The position numbers and the translations under genes were made by a program. A model generated the notes under the pieces. It ran no database searches, was not told the DNA's origin, and worked only from the letters and a program-made list of their open reading frames with translations. Shown in pieces: positions 9,332 through 19,165 of a DNA stretch of 64,000 bases. The stretch is taken from NCBI GenBank assembly GCA_026125665.1, contig JAHCKS010000012.1:1-64000 (forward strand), written 5' to 3'. Numbering within the stretch: position 1 is the first letter of the stretch; each line of letters starts with the position of its first letter. This DNA comes from Rubrivivax sp. (lineage in GTDB: Bacteria > Pseudomonadota > Gammaproteobacteria > Burkholderiales > Burkholderiaceae_C).

Positions 9332-10474
9332 TCAGGGGGCCGGCACCGTGATGCGCGTGCCGCCGCGCAGGCTGCCGACGGTGCCGCGCAGCACCAGCGT
9401 GCCGGGCTCGACCCCGCCAACGATCTCCAGCGCCGGCTCCGGCTTCGCGCCGGCACCGAACGCGGCGTCGCCGCGCTGGCCGAGCGTCACGGGCTTCTCG
9501 ACCGCCAGCCCCTGCTGCGCGGCGACGACGTAGGGCCGCGCCTGGTCGTGCCGCACGGCCGAGGCCGGCACGACGAGTGCGCTGCGCCGCGCGAGTTCCA
9601 GCGTGGCGCGGCCGAAGAGGCCCTGGCGCAGCCCCGGGTGCTTCTCCAGCAGCAGGTAGGCCATCACCGTGCGCGTGCCGGCGGCGGCGCTCGGGTTGAT
9701 GCGCACCACCTTCGCGGGCACCGGCTCGGCGAGGCCGTCGATGGCCACGCGCGCGGCCTGGCCGACACGCACCGCAGGCACGTCCTCGGGTGCCACGGCG
9801 GCTTCGAGCTCGATGCGCGACAGGTCGACGATCTCGACGATGCGCGCGTCCACCGGCAGGCGTTCGCCCGGCTGCACCAGCCGCTGCGAGACGAGGCCGG
9901 CGATCGGCGCGCGCACCTCGCCGTCCTTCACCGCCTTGCGCGCGATCTCGGCCGCCGCCTTCGCCGCCTGCAGCGCGGCGCGCGCCGCGGCGGCGTTGCT
10001 CACCGAGGTGTCGAGCGCGTTGCGCGAGATGAAGCCCTGGTTGACGAGGGCCTGGTTGTTGGCCAGCGTGCGTTCGGCGATGTCGAGCTGCGCCTCGGCG
10101 CTCTTCGCCTGGTCTTCGGCCTGGCGCAGCCGCCAGTCGAACTCGGTGGTGTCGAGCTGGCCGATGAGCTGGCCGGCGGCGACGCGGTCACCTTCGCGCA
10201 CGGCGAGCGCCTTCAGCTCGGCCGGGATGCGTGCCTTCACGAAGGCACTCTGCACCGCCTTGAGGCTGCCGTTGACGACGAGCGTCCGTGCGAGCTCGGC
10301 AGTCTCGGCGCGCGCCACGTCGGTGGCGGCCAGCTCGACGGCCGGCGCGGGTGCCGACGCGGCCGCCGGCCCGCCCGCGCCGGTCTTGCGGCCGGCGAGC
10401 CCGCGCGCCAGCAGCAGCGCCAGCACGACGAGCACGACCAGCCCGACGATCCAGCGCGTGCGGCGGCTCATCAT
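9332..10474 (-). CDS. RND efflux periplasmic adaptor (membrane fusion protein)
   Basis: About 380 residues; links the RND pump to the TolC channel. The N-terminus has a single hydrophobic anchor (WIVGLVVLVVLALLLARGLA), followed by an alanine-rich linker and the barrel-sandwich segment VVNGSLKAVQSAFVKARIPA. A helical hairpin (about residues 110-190; LRQAEDQAKSAEAQLDIAER) follows, then the second lipoyl half RAPIAGLVSQRLVQPGERL. Beta-barrel and membrane-proximal domains complete it, ending RGGTRITVPAP. The first ATG at 10474 overlaps the TGA of tetR as ATGA, indicating translational coupling; an immediately following ATG at 10471 is an alternative. No lipobox cysteine is seen, so it is probably anchored by its N-terminal helix. 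Confidence 0.93.
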   Translation of the reverse strand: MMSRRTRWIVGLVVLVVLALLLARGLAGRKTGAGGPAAASAPAPAVELAATDVARAETAELARTLVVNGSLKAVQSAFVKARIPAELKALAVREGDRVAAGQLIGQLDTTEFDWRLRQAEDQAKSAEAQLDIAERTLANNQALVNQGFISRNALDTSVSNAAAARAALQAAKAAAEIARKAVKDGEVRAPIAGLVSQRLVQPGERLPVDARIVEIVDLSRIELEAAVAPEDVPAVRVGQAARVAIDGLAEPVPAKVVRINPSAAAGTRTVMAYLLLEKHPGLRQGLFGRATLELARRSALVVPASAVRHDQARPYVVAAQQGLAVEKPVTLGQRGDAAFGAGAKPEPALEIVGGVEPGTLVLRGTVGSLRGGTRITVPAP

Positions 10475-11214
10475 CGCGCGCCCTTGCCGTTGCGTCCTGC
10501 GCCGTTCGCCGCCGGTGCCCGGCCAGCCGTGCCGGCCGGCGGCGCCTCCAGCCCGCGCAGCACGAGGTCGAGGTGCGTGCGCAGCGTCGCCTGCGGGTCG
10601 ACCACGGCGCAGCCCTGCACCGGGCAGGCGCCCACCGAGTGCTGGTGCAGCGCGAGGAAGATCATCGGCGCCATCAGCGCGTGCGCCGTCTCGTGCAGGG
10701 GCAGGTCGCGGAACTCGCCGCGTGTGATGCCGCGCTGCACGACGGCGCAGAAGAGCTCGTCGGCCGGCACGATCACTTCGTCGGCATAGAACTGCGCCAG
10801 CTCGGGGAAGTTGCGCACCTCGGCGAGGATGATCTTGTGGATGCCTGCGGCGCGCGTGCTGCCCACCCGCTCCCACCACGTGTGCATGAGCCCGGCCAGC
10901 AGCTCGCTGCTCGAGCCTTCGAACTGCGCCACGGCCTCGCGGCCCTCGGCGATCAGCGAGCCGAGGTTCTGCCGCACGACGGCCTTGAACAGCTCTTCCT
11001 TGCTCGGGTAGTAGAGGTACAGCGTGCCCTTGGAGACGCCGGCGCGCTGCGCCACCTCCTCGGCGCGCGTGGCGGCGAAGCCCTTCTCGACGAACAGCTC
11101 GAGCGCGGCGTCCAGCAGCTCCTGCGGGCGGGCTTCCTTGCGGCGCTGGCGGGTGGGGGTGTCGTCGGCGCGCGCGGCGACGTCCGCGGCGGCACCCGGG
11201 GGGGAAGAACTCAT
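10471..11214 (-). CDS. TetR/AcrR-family transcriptional repressor
   Basis: About 247 residues. After a low-complexity head (about 24 residues), the TetR DNA-binding domain runs [20 protein letters not shown] and then a helix-turn-helix at about 49-70 ([22 protein letters not shown]), followed by the ligand/dimerisation domain. It is the first gene of the efflux run and overlaps the adaptor start by ATGA. An inverted repeat ACTGACCGGTCAGT sits immediately upstream, between the -10 box and the start codon, so autorepression and control of the pump operon are likely. The inducer is unknown. A cysteine pair ([12 protein letters not shown]) in the C-terminal part could be redox- or metal-sensitive, but that is speculative. 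Confidence 0.93.
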   Translation of the reverse strand: MSSSPPGAAADVAARADDTPTRQRRKEARPQELLDAALELFVEKGFAATRAEEVAQRAGVSKGTLYLYYPSKEELFKAVVRQNLGSLIAEGREAVAQFEGSSSELLAGLMHTWWERVGSTRAAGIHKIILAEVRNFPELAQFYADEVIVPADELFCAVVQRGITRGEFRDLPLHETAHALMAPMIFLALHQHSVGACPVQGCAVVDPQATLRTHLDLVLRGLEAPPAGTAGRAPAANGAGRNGKGAR

Positions 11215-11224
11215 TCTGCTAATG

Positions 11225-11238
11225 ACTGACCGGTCAGT
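11225..11238. promoter_or_regulatory. Palindromic TetR-type operator
   Basis: ACTGACCGGTCAGT is a perfect 14-bp palindrome 10 bp before the tetR start. It lies directly downstream of the -10 box on the minus strand and covers the expected transcription start. TGAC-CGGTCA half sites are typical of AcrR/TetR efflux repressors. Its position fits autorepression by the adjacent regulator. Confidence 0.82.
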
Positions 11239-11239
11239 A

Positions 11240-11269
11240 ATAATACGCGCCGCCAAGGTGCGGGGTCAA
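11240..11269 (-). promoter_or_regulatory. Sigma-70-type promoter of the tetR-efflux operon
   Basis: Read on the minus strand, TTGACC (11269-11264) and TATTAT (11245-11240) are separated by 18 bp, a near-consensus pair in otherwise GC-rich DNA. The predicted start falls inside the palindromic operator at 11225-11238, giving a leader of about 20 nt. Confidence 0.75.
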
Positions 11270-11401
11270 GGCGCGGCGTCGGCCACCGCGCCGCTGCCTA
11301 TCATGCGCGGCTTTGCCGCCCGGGACCGCCCATGCGCTCGGTCCGTCCCGGACGCCGCTGGCCTTCTCACCGCCCCTTTCGCGAGGGGACCACCGTTCCC
11401 C

Positions 11402-12259
11402 GTGGACATCCTGCTGCTGATCAAGGCCGCGCTGATGGGCGTGGTCGAGGGGCTGACCGAGTTCCTGCCCATCTCCTCCACCGGCCACCTCATCCTGGCC
11501 GGCTCGCTGCTCGACTTCACCGGCCAGGCGGTGAAGGTGTTCGACATCGCCATCCAGACCGGCGCCATGCTGGCCGTGGTGTGGGAGTACCGCGTCAAGC
11601 TGTGGGGCACCGTGGCGGGCATCACGCGCGAGGCGGTGGCGCAACGCTTCGCGCTCAACCTCTTCATCGCCTTCCTGCCGGCGGCCTTCTTCGGGCTGCT
11701 GCTCGGCAAGGCGGTGAAGGAGCACCTGTTCCACCCGGTGCCGGTGGCGATGGCCTTCGTCGTCGGTGGCCTCGTCATCCTGTGGGTCGAGCGCCGCCAC
11801 CACCGCCGCTATGGCGAACGCGACCTCGAGGGCACGCGGCATGCGCGGGTCGAGAGCGTGGACGACATGACGCCGCTCGATGCGCTGAAGGTCGGCCTCG
11901 TGCAGTGCGTGGCGCTGATCCCGGGCACCAGCCGCTCGGGCGCCACGATCATCGGCGCGATGCTGTTCGGCTTTTCGCGCAGGTGCGCCACCGAGTTCAG
12001 CTTCTTCCTCGGCATCCCGACGCTGATGGGCGCCGGCGCCTACTCGGTGTGGAAGGAACGGGCCGCGCTCGACCTCGAGCACCTGCCGATGTTCGCCGTG
12101 GGCTTCGTCGTCTCGTTCCTCAGTGCCTGGCTGTGCATCCGCTGGCTCATCCGCTACGTCGCGACGCACGACTTCACCGTCTTCGCCTGGTACCGCATCG
12201 TCTTCGGCGGCATCGTGCTGCTGACGGCCTACACGGGCTGGGTGGAGTGGAAGGCGTGA
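11402..12259 (+). CDS. uppP: Undecaprenyl-diphosphatase (bacitracin resistance protein family)
   Basis: Integral membrane enzyme of about 285 residues that dephosphorylates undecaprenyl pyrophosphate to recycle the lipid carrier for peptidoglycan, LPS and EPS synthesis. The two BacA signatures are clear: [14 protein letters not shown] at residues 16-29 and PGTSRSGA at 174-181, with the catalytic arginine at 178. About eight hydrophobic segments are seen, as in the family. I start at GTG 11402 because it opens the typical [18 protein letters not shown]-terminus; no ATG lies in frame close upstream. It is transcribed away from tetR and ends 3 bp before the convergent trmB stop. Confidence 0.95.
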   Translation: MDILLLIKAALMGVVEGLTEFLPISSTGHLILAGSLLDFTGQAVKVFDIAIQTGAMLAVVWEYRVKLWGTVAGITREAVAQRFALNLFIAFLPAAFFGLLLGKAVKEHLFHPVPVAMAFVVGGLVILWVERRHHRRYGERDLEGTRHARVESVDDMTPLDALKVGLVQCVALIPGTSRSGATIIGAMLFGFSRRCATEFSFFLGIPTLMGAGAYSVWKERAALDLEHLPMFAVGFVVSFLSAWLCIRWLIRYVATHDFTVFAWYRIVFGGIVLLTAYTGWVEWKA

Positions 12260-12262
12260 GGC

Positions 12263-13051
12263 TCAGCAGCGCACGAACACCAGGTCCCACACGCCGTGGC
12301 CGAGCTTCAGACCGCGCTGCTCGAAGCGCGTGAGCGGCCGCCACGGCGGGCGCGGCGCGAAGGCTGATCCGTCGCTGCCGTTGGCGGCGGCAACGCTGTT
12401 GCGCAAGCGCGGCTCGCTGGCCAGCACCTGCAGCATCTGCTCGGCGTAGGGCTGCCAGTCGGTGGCGCAGTGCAGGTAGCCGCCGGGCACGAGGCGCAGC
12501 GCCAGCTCGGCGACGAACGCCGGCTGCAGCAGCCGCCGCTTGTGGTGCCGCTTCTTCGGCCACGGGTCGGGGAACCACACATGGATGCCGGCGAGCGACG
12601 CCGGCGCGATCATCGTGCGCAGCACCTCCACTGCGTCGTGGCGCACGATGCGCACGTTGGCGAGGCCACGTTCGCCGAGGAGCTTGAGTAGCGCGCCGAC
12701 GCCGGCCTCGTGCACTTCGACACCGATGAGGTCATGGTCGGGCAGGGCGGCGGCCACTTGCGCCGTCGCGTCGCCCATCCCGAAGCCGATCTCCAGCAGG
12801 CGCGGCGCGCGGCGGCCGAAGGCGGCGTCCCAGTCGGGCAGCTCGGCCTGCCAAGGCAGGACGAAACTCGGCCCGAGCTCGGCCAGCGCGCGCTGCTGCC
12901 CCGGGCCCAGGCGCCCGCCACGCAGCACGTAGCTGCGGATGCGCGCCCGCGGCGCCCCCGACGGCATGGCCGGCGTGACGCGCCTGCTGCGCGCGTCGGC
13001 CTGCGCATCGACGATCGGCTCCGGCGCGCCGTGCGTGTGCTTGGAGGTCAT
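12263..13051 (-). CDS. trmB: tRNA (guanine-N7)-methyltransferase
   Basis: Methylates G46 in the variable loop of tRNAs using SAM. About 262 residues. Visible motifs are SAM-binding [12 protein letters not shown], the acidic loop [14 protein letters not shown], and the family signature [17 protein letters not shown], with [13 protein letters not shown] further on. The N-terminal 40 residues are a charged extension, common in betaproteobacterial TrmB. Start at ATG 13051. It converges with uppP (3 bp between stops) and diverges from the large oxidase lipoprotein gene; the 195-bp divergent spacer holds a hairpin-forming palindrome CCCCGCGAACGCGGGG (13081-13096). Confidence 0.94.
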   Translation of the reverse strand: MTSKHTHGAPEPIVDAQADARSRRVTPAMPSGAPRARIRSYVLRGGRLGPGQQRALAELGPSFVLPWQAELPDWDAAFGRRAPRLLEIGFGMGDATAQVAAALPDHDLIGVEVHEAGVGALLKLLGERGLANVRIVRHDAVEVLRTMIAPASLAGIHVWFPDPWPKKRHHKRRLLQPAFVAELALRLVPGGYLHCATDWQPYAEQMLQVLASEPRLRNSVAAANGSDGSAFAPRPPWRPLTRFEQRGLKLGHGVWDLVFVRC

Positions 13052-13246
13052 GCCGGCATTCTCTTCGTGCGGATGCGCCACCCCGCGAACGCGGGGCGGA
13101 CCCGGCACGACGAATGCGCCCGTCCTTGCAACGGGGTGCCGCGCCCGGCTGCACGCCGCCTCCTGGTGCCGCGACCCGCGGATCTGCACCGGAGTGTGAG
13201 GGCGAGCGGGGCTGCGGCACCAGAGTGAGGATCACGGGAGGCTCGA

Positions 13247-16200
13247 GTGACCCACCTGCACCGCGTGCGGCGTACCCTGGCCGGTCGCCTGACGGCGTTC
13301 CTGCTTGCTGCGCTCGTGGCGGCCTGCGGCGGGGGCGGCAGCCCGGGCCCGAACGGCGCCGCGGCTGCCGGCGCCGAGGACGGCCGCCAGCGCGCGCTGG
13401 CCGTGCCGCCGGGCACGACCATCCCGCCCGACGCCAACGTCAAGGGCGTCTTCGGGCCCGTGCAGCCCTGGCCGCTGATCCCGCTGCACGTGACGCTGCT
13501 GCCCGACGGGCGCGTGCTCGGCTACGGCACCGACACCAACGGCATCCAGACCGGCCTCTTCGTCTACTCGGTGTGGGACCCGGTCAGCAACACGCACCAG
13601 ACCTTCACCAACAGCACCGGCACCGACCTCTTCTGCAGCTCGCCGCTGCTGCTGCCCGGCGGCGAGGGCGTCACCATCGCCGGCGGCGACAACTGGACAG
13701 GCACCAGCACCACCAACACCGGCAACAACAACTCCAACCTCTTCAATCCGGCCACGAACACGATGGCGCGCGGGCCGAACATGGCCCTGCCGCGCTGGTA
13801 CGCGACCTCGACGATGCTGCTCAACGGCGAGATCTTCGTCCAGGGCGGCCTCGGCGGCGTCGCCTACCCCGAGATCCGCGCGGCCAACGGCACCTTCCGC
13901 GCGATGACGGCGATCAACACCAGCGCCTACGACTACTTCTACCCGCGCAACTTCATCGCGCCGGACGGCCGCATCTTCGGCTACGACAGCGCCGGCAGCA
14001 TGTACTGGATCGACACGGCGGGCGCCGGCACCTTCACCGGCCTCGGCCAGTTCACCAGTGCCGTGGCCGGCAACGACGCCAGCGCGGCGATGTTCGCCCC
14101 CGGGCGCATCCTGCAGTTCGGCGGCAACAGCAACGGCGCCATCGTCATCGACATCAACTCCGGCGCGCCGGTGGTCACCACCACCGCGCCGATGGCGATG
14201 CAGCGGCGCCTGGGCACGGCGACGCTGCTGCCCAACGGCCGCGTGCTCGCCACCGGCGGCTCGCGCATCTGGAACGAGATGACCGATGTCGTCTACGACG
14301 CCGAGATCTGGAATCCGGCCACCGGCCTGTGGACCCGCGGCGCGACGATGCAGCGCGCGCGCCTCTATCACAGCGTGGCACTGCTGCTACCCGACGCCAC
14401 GGTGCTCGTCGCCGCCGGCGGCGCCCCCGGCCCGCAGGCCAACCTGAACGGCGAGGTCTACTACCCGCCGTACCTCTTCACCGCCGGCGGCACCGAGGCG
14501 GCGCGGCCGTCGATCACCGCCGGCCCGACGGTCGTCGACCCCGGCCGCACGGTGCAGGTCACGACGACGCACAACCGGCCGATCGGCCGCGTCACGTTCG
14601 TCAAGACCGGCTCGATGACGCACAACTGGAACCAGGACCAGCGCTTCGTCGACCTGCCGTTCGTGGCCAGCGGCAACACGCTCTCCGTGCAGATCCCCGG
14701 CCGCGCCTCCGACGTGCCGCCCGGCATGTGGATGATGTTCGTGCTCGACGACCAGGGCGTGCCGTCGGTGGCACGTTTGATGCGCGTCAACGTCGCCGGC
14801 ACGCTGAACACCGCCGTCGTGCCCGTGGTCACGACGCCGGCGAACCAGACCGGCCCTGTCGGCACGGCCGTGAACCTGCAGGTGCTGGCGAGTGACCCGA
14901 ACGGCGACGCGCTAGCCTACAGCGCCAGCGGCCTGCCGCCGGGCCTGGCCATCGCCGCCGGCACCGGCCTCGTCACCGGCACGCCGACGACCGCCGGCAC
15001 GTACACCGTCACCGTCGCGGTGAGCGACGGCGTCAACAGCGCCAATGCCACCTTCACGTGGACCGTCACCGGCACCGGCCCGGCGCTGACGCTCCCGATG
15101 CCCACGCCGCCCGCCCCAACGGTGTCGGGCAGCACCGCCACGTTCACCGCCGCCGCCACCGGCGGCACCAACGTGCGCTACAGCTGGAACTTCGGCGACG
15201 GCACGGCGGCCACGCCGTACAGCGCCAGCGGCACCGCGACGCACACCTACGCCGCGCCCGGCATCTACTACGTCACCGTCAGCGCCACCGACGACAGCGC
15301 CACGGTCGTCTCGCAGACGCTGATGCATCAGGTCTACCTGACCGCCACCGCGAACGCGCCGCGCGTCAGCGGCCCGCTGGCCTGGGAGACGCGCGCCGGC
15401 GGCGCGCCGCCGCGCCTGTGGTCGGTGAACCCGGACAACGACAGCGTCTCGGTCTTCGACACCACGACCCGCACGCGCATCGCCGAGATCGCGGTCGGCA
15501 CAGCACCGCGCACGCTCGCCATCGCGCCCGACGGCTCGGTGTGGGTGGCGAACAAGGGCAGCGCCAGCCTCACCGTCATCAGCGCCGCGACGCTGGCGGT
15601 GACGCGCACCGTCACGCTGCCGCGCGCCAGCCAGCCTTACGGTGTCACCTTCGCCGGCACGGGCACCGGCGCGAGTGCGCTCGTGGCGCTGGAAGCCACC
15701 GGCCAGCTGGCGAAGGTCAGCACGACGACCTTCGCCGTCACCGGCACGCTGGCGGTCGGCGCGAGTCCGCGCCACGTCACGGTCGCTTCGGACGGCAGCA
15801 CGGCGTACGTCACTCGTTTCGTCACCCCACCGCTCGGTGGCGAGGGCACGGCCAGCGTCAACACCGCCAGCGGCGGCGGCCAGGTGGTGGTGGTCAACAG
15901 CACGACGATGGCCGTGCTGCGCACGATCGTGCTCGCGCACAGCAACGTGCCCGACGCCGAGAACCAGGGCCGCGGCATCCCGAACTACCTCGGCGCCGCG
16001 GCGTTGTCGCCCGACGGCACGCAGGCCTGGGTGCCCTCGAAGATGGACAACGTCGCGCGCGGCACGCAGCGCGACGGCCTGGCACTGAACTTCCAGAGCA
16101 CCGTGCGCGCCATCAGCTCGCGCATCGTCGTCGCCACACAGGCCGAGGACCTGGCCGCGCGCATCGACCACGACAACGCGAGCGTCGCCACCGCCGCCGC

Positions 16201-19165
16201 CTACGACCCGCTCGGCGTGTACCTCTTCGTCGCGCTCGAGACGAGCCGCGAGGTGGCCGTCCTCGACGCGCACCGCCGCACGGCCATCCTGCGCATCGAC
16301 ACCGGCCTCGCGCCGCAGGGCGTGCTCGTCTCGCCCGACCGCACGACGCTGTACGTGCACAACTTCATGGACCGTACGGTCGGCGTGTACGACCTGCGCC
16401 CGCTGACGCAGCAGGCGCTCGCCTCGGCGCCCCTGCTGGCGACGATGGGCAGCATCGGCGCCGAGCGCCTCTCGGCCACCGTGCTGCGCGGCAAGCAGCT
16501 CTTCTACGACGCGCGTGACACGCGCCTTTCGCGCGACCGCTACCTGAGCTGCGCCAGCTGCCACAACGACGGCGGCCACGACGGCCGCGTGTGGGACCTC
16601 ACGTCGCTGGGCGAAGGGCTGCGCAACACCGTCAACCTGCGCGGCCGCGCCGGCATGGGCCACGGGCCGCTGCACTGGAGCGGCAACTTCGACGAGGTGC
16701 AGGACTTCGAGACGCAGATCCGCACGCTGGCCGGCGGCACGGGCCTGATGACCGACGCCGCCTACTTCGCCGGCACGCGCGCGCAGCCGCTCGGCGACCC
16801 GAAAGCGGGCCTCAGCACCGATCTCGACGCGCTCGCCGCGTACGTCGCATCGCTTTCGGCCTTCGAGCCGAGCCCGCAGCGCACCGCCGCGGGGGGCTTC
16901 ACCACCGCTGCCGCGGCCGGCCGCACGGTGTTCATCAACCAGAACTGCGCCTCGTGCCACGGCGGCACGGCGTTCAGCCTCTCGGGCAGCCTGGCGCTGC
17001 AGAACATCGGCACGATCAAGCCGTCGAGTGGCCAGCGACTCGGTGCGCCGCTCACCGGCATCGACATCCCGACGCTGCGCGACGCCTGGCGCACCGGGCC
17101 GTACCTGCACGACGGCTCGGCCGCCACCGTGGAGGCGGCGATCTCGGCGCACAGCGGCGTCGCGCTCGGCGCGACCGACCTCGCCAACCTCGCTCAGTAC
17201 GTGCGCGAGATCGGCAGCGAGGAGCTGAGTGCGCCGGGCAACGCCGCGCCGGGTGCACTGACGGTCGCCGCCAGCGGCGCCGTCACGGTGCTGAACCTCA
17301 CGACGCTCGGCACCGCCGACTGGGCGCACTGGGGCGACCCCGGCGTCACCGGCCCCGTGCGCAAGGCGGGCGGCGGCAACCTCATCGGCGACTACACGCT
17401 CGCCGCCGCCGGCCCGGTGGTGGCCTACGACGACGACATGCGCGGCATGACCTGGACCGACGGCACGCCGGTTGCCGCGAGCACGAACAACCTCAACGGC
17501 CTGTACATCGACGGCATGGGCAACGGCTACGTGCTGACGCTGCCGGCGAGCCCGGCCAGCCGCACCGCCACCATCGCCGTGGGCGGCTGGGCTTCCGGCG
17601 GCACGCTGCGCCTGACGCTCTCCGACGGCTCGGCGGCCGAGTACGTCGACGTCACGCCGACGGCGCCCGAGCAGTACGTGCGCACCTACACCGTCACGTA
17701 CAACTCGAGCGCCGCCGCGGCGACGCTCAGCGTGCGCTGGACGATGACTTCGGGCACCGGCAACGTCACGCTGAACGCGGTGGCGCTCGGCACCGCGGCG
17801 GCTCCGAGCAATTCGCCACCGACGATCACGACACCGGCCGCGCAGAGCACGGTGCAGGGCACGGCGGCGACGCTCGCCATCAGCGCCAGCGATCCGAACG
17901 GCGATGCCCTCACCTACAGCGCCACGGGCCTGCCGGCGGGGCTGGCGATCAGCGCGACGACGGGTGTCATCAGCGGCACGCCGACGACGGTGGGCACGAG
18001 CGCGGTCACGGTCACGGTGAACGACGGCCGTGGCGGCATGGCGAGCGCCACGTTCACGTGGAATGTCACCGCGCCGGCCAACACGCCGCCGACGATCACG
18101 ACGCCGGCGACGCAGACGACGGCGCAGGGCACCGCGGTGTCGCTCGCCATCACCGCGAGCGATGCGAACGGCGATGCCTTGACGTTCAGCGCCACCGGCC
18201 TGCCCACCGGGCTGGCGATCGGTGGCACGACGGGCGTGATCAGCGGCACGGCGACCACCACCGGCACCTACACCCCCACCGTCACCGTCAACGACGGCCG
18301 CGGCGGCACGGCGAACGCGACGTTCACTTGGAACGTCATGCCGCCAGCCAACACGCCGCCGACGATCGTCACGCCAGCGGCGCAGAGCAGCGTGCGCGGC
18401 ACCGCGGTGACGCTGGCGATCAGCGCCAGCGACGCCAACGGCGACCCGCTCAGCTACGGCGCCACCGGCCTGCCGGCGGGGCTGACGATCAGTGCGACGA
18501 CGGGGGTCATCAGCGGCACGCCGAGCACCGCGGCGACCTACAACCCCACCGTCACCGTCAACGACGGCCGCGGCGGCACGGCGAGCGCCACGTTCACGTG
18601 GACGATCACCGCGCCGGCGGCCGGCGCGTTGACTGGCAGCGTCAGCACGGCGACCTCGACGATCACGTTATCGACCGTCGGCACGCTCGACTGGACGCAC
18701 TGGGGCGACGGCGGTGTGCCCGGGCTCGTGCGCAAGTCCGGCGTCACGGCGCAGATCGCGCCGTACACGAAGGTGGGTGCCGGCACCGTCTTCGCCTACG
18801 ACGACGACCTGCGCGCCATGGCCTGGACCGGCGGCACGCCGCTGGCCACGTCCACGGGCAACCGCAACGGCCTGTACCTCGACGGCGTCGGCAGCGGCTT
18901 CACGGTCACGGTGCCGGCGGGGACGACGAGCCGCACGATCACGATCTACGTCGGCGGCTGGGCCTCGACCGGGCGCATGAGCGCGACGCTGTCCGACGGC
19001 TCGGCCACGGCCTACACCAACACCACGGCGGCGCAGGCCGACGCGTACGTGCGCGCGTACACCTTCACCTTCCGCGCCGGCTCGGCGGGGCAGACATTGA
19101 CGATGACGTGGACGATGACGGCCGGGGCCGGCAACGTGACGCTGATCGGGGCGGCGCTGCGCTGA
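13247..19165 (+). CDS. Multidomain lipoprotein: copper-radical oxidase, YVTN propeller and di-heme cytochrome
   Basis: 1972 residues from GTG 13247, preceded by GGGAGG. A lipobox (ALVAAC, Cys27) predicts an outer-membrane lipoprotein. Residues about 60-520 form a galactose/glyoxal oxidase-like kelch plus DUF1929 unit. It keeps the expected copper-radical residues: Cys130 (LFCSS), Tyr185 (RWYATS), Tyr374-His375 (RLYHS) and His459 (MTHNW). Next come a He_PIG/Ig domain (527-609), a PKD domain (622-700; YSWNFGDG), and a YVTN beta-propeller (about 715-1070). A di-heme cytochrome c peroxidase-like unit carries CASCH at 1102-1106 and 1234-1238. The C-terminus has a beta-rich domain (1337-1518), three He_PIG repeats (1523-1789) and a second copy of the beta-rich domain (1796-1972). 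Each module is recognisable; the combination is unusual. Substrate unknown; extracellular alcohols or sugars are a guess. Confidence 0.87.
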   Translation: MTHLHRVRRTLAGRLTAFLLAALVAACGGGGSPGPNGAAAAGAEDGRQRALAVPPGTTIPPDANVKGVFGPVQPWPLIPLHVTLLPDGRVLGYGTDTNGIQTGLFVYSVWDPVSNTHQTFTNSTGTDLFCSSPLLLPGGEGVTIAGGDNWTGTSTTNTGNNNSNLFNPATNTMARGPNMALPRWYATSTMLLNGEIFVQGGLGGVAYPEIRAANGTFRAMTAINTSAYDYFYPRNFIAPDGRIFGYDSAGSMYWIDTAGAGTFTGLGQFTSAVAGNDASAAMFAPGRILQFGGNSNGAIVIDINSGAPVVTTTAPMAMQRRLGTATLLPNGRVLATGGSRIWNEMTDVVYDAEIWNPATGLWTRGATMQRARLYHSVALLLPDATVLVAAGGAPGPQANLNGEVYYPPYLFTAGGTEAARPSITAGPTVVDPGRTVQVTTTHNRPIGRVTFVKTGSMTHNWNQDQRFVDLPFVASGNTLSVQIPGRASDVPPGMWMMFVLDDQGVPSVARLMRVNVAGTLNTAVVPVVTTPANQTGPVGTAVNLQVLASDPNGDALAYSASGLPPGLAIAAGTGLVTGTPTTAGTYTVTVAVSDGVNSANATFTWTVTGTGPALTLPMPTPPAPTVSGSTATFTAAATGGTNVRYSWNFGDGTAATPYSASGTATHTYAAPGIYYVTVSATDDSATVVSQTLMHQVYLTATANAPRVSGPLAWETRAGGAPPRLWSVNPDNDSVSVFDTTTRTRIAEIAVGTAPRTLAIAPDGSVWVANKGSASLTVISAATLAVTRTVTLPRASQPYGVTFAGTGTGASALVALEATGQLAKVSTTTFAVTGTLAVGASPRHVTVASDGSTAYVTRFVTPPLGGEGTASVNTASGGGQVVVVNSTTMAVLRTIVLAHSNVPDAENQGRGIPNYLGAAALSPDGTQAWVPSKMDNVARGTQRDGLALNFQSTVRAISSRIVVATQAEDLAARIDHDNASVATAAAYDPLGVYLFVALETSREVAVLDAHRRTAILRIDTGLAPQGVLVSPDRTTLYVHNFMDRTVGVYDLRPLTQQALASAPLLATMGSIGAERLSATVLRGKQLFYDARDTRLSRDRYLSCASCHNDGGHDGRVWDLTSLGEGLRNTVNLRGRAGMGHGPLHWSGNFDEVQDFETQIRTLAGGTGLMTDAAYFAGTRAQPLGDPKAGLSTDLDALAAYVASLSAFEPSPQRTAAGGFTTAAAAGRTVFINQNCASCHGGTAFSLSGSLALQNIGTIKPSSGQRLGAPLTGIDIPTLRDAWRTGPYLHDGSAATVEAAISAHSGVALGATDLANLAQYVREIGSEELSAPGNAAPGALTVAASGAVTVLNLTTLGTADWAHWGDPGVTGPVRKAGGGNLIGDYTLAAAGPVVAYDDDMRGMTWTDGTPVAASTNNLNGLYIDGMGNGYVLTLPASPASRTATIAVGGWASGGTLRLTLSDGSAAEYVDVTPTAPEQYVRTYTVTYNSSAAAATLSVRWTMTSGTGNVTLNAVALGTAAAPSNSPPTITTPAAQSTVQGTAATLAISASDPNGDALTYSATGLPAGLAISATTGVISGTPTTVGTSAVTVTVNDGRGGMASATFTWNVTAPANTPPTITTPATQTTAQGTAVSLAITASDANGDALTFSATGLPTGLAIGGTTGVISGTATTTGTYTPTVTVNDGRGGTANATFTWNVMPPANTPPTIVTPAAQSSVRGTAVTLAISASDANGDPLSYGATGLPAGLTISATTGVISGTPSTAATYNPTVTVNDGRGGTASATFTWTITAPAAGALTGSVSTATSTITLSTVGTLDWTHWGDGGVPGLVRKSGVTAQIAPYTKVGAGTVFAYDDDLRAMAWTGGTPLATSTGNRNGLYLDGVGSGFTVTVPAGTTSRTITIYVGGWASTGRMSATLSDGSATAYTNTTAAQADAYVRAYTFTFRAGSAGQTLTMTWTMTAGAGNVTLIGAALR

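Noticed and set aside
6019..9351. Long plus-strand frames across the RND pump gene
   Set aside because: Histidine/arginine-rich shadow frames; the minus strand encodes a full RND transporter with all motifs.
13103..13117. CGGCACG-N4-ATGC as a sigma-54 promoter for the oxidase lipoprotein
   Set aside because: The -12 box is mismatched and the position is 130 bp from the start; one chance match in GC-rich DNA is likely.
14912..17329. 805-codon minus-strand frame inside the oxidase lipoprotein gene
   Set aside because: Low-complexity shadow; the plus frame has heme and oxidase motifs.
17800..18610. DNA repeats at about 270-bp spacing considered as a CRISPR-like or mobile array
   Set aside because: They are in-frame He_PIG protein domain repeats of the lipoprotein, with coding-type divergence.
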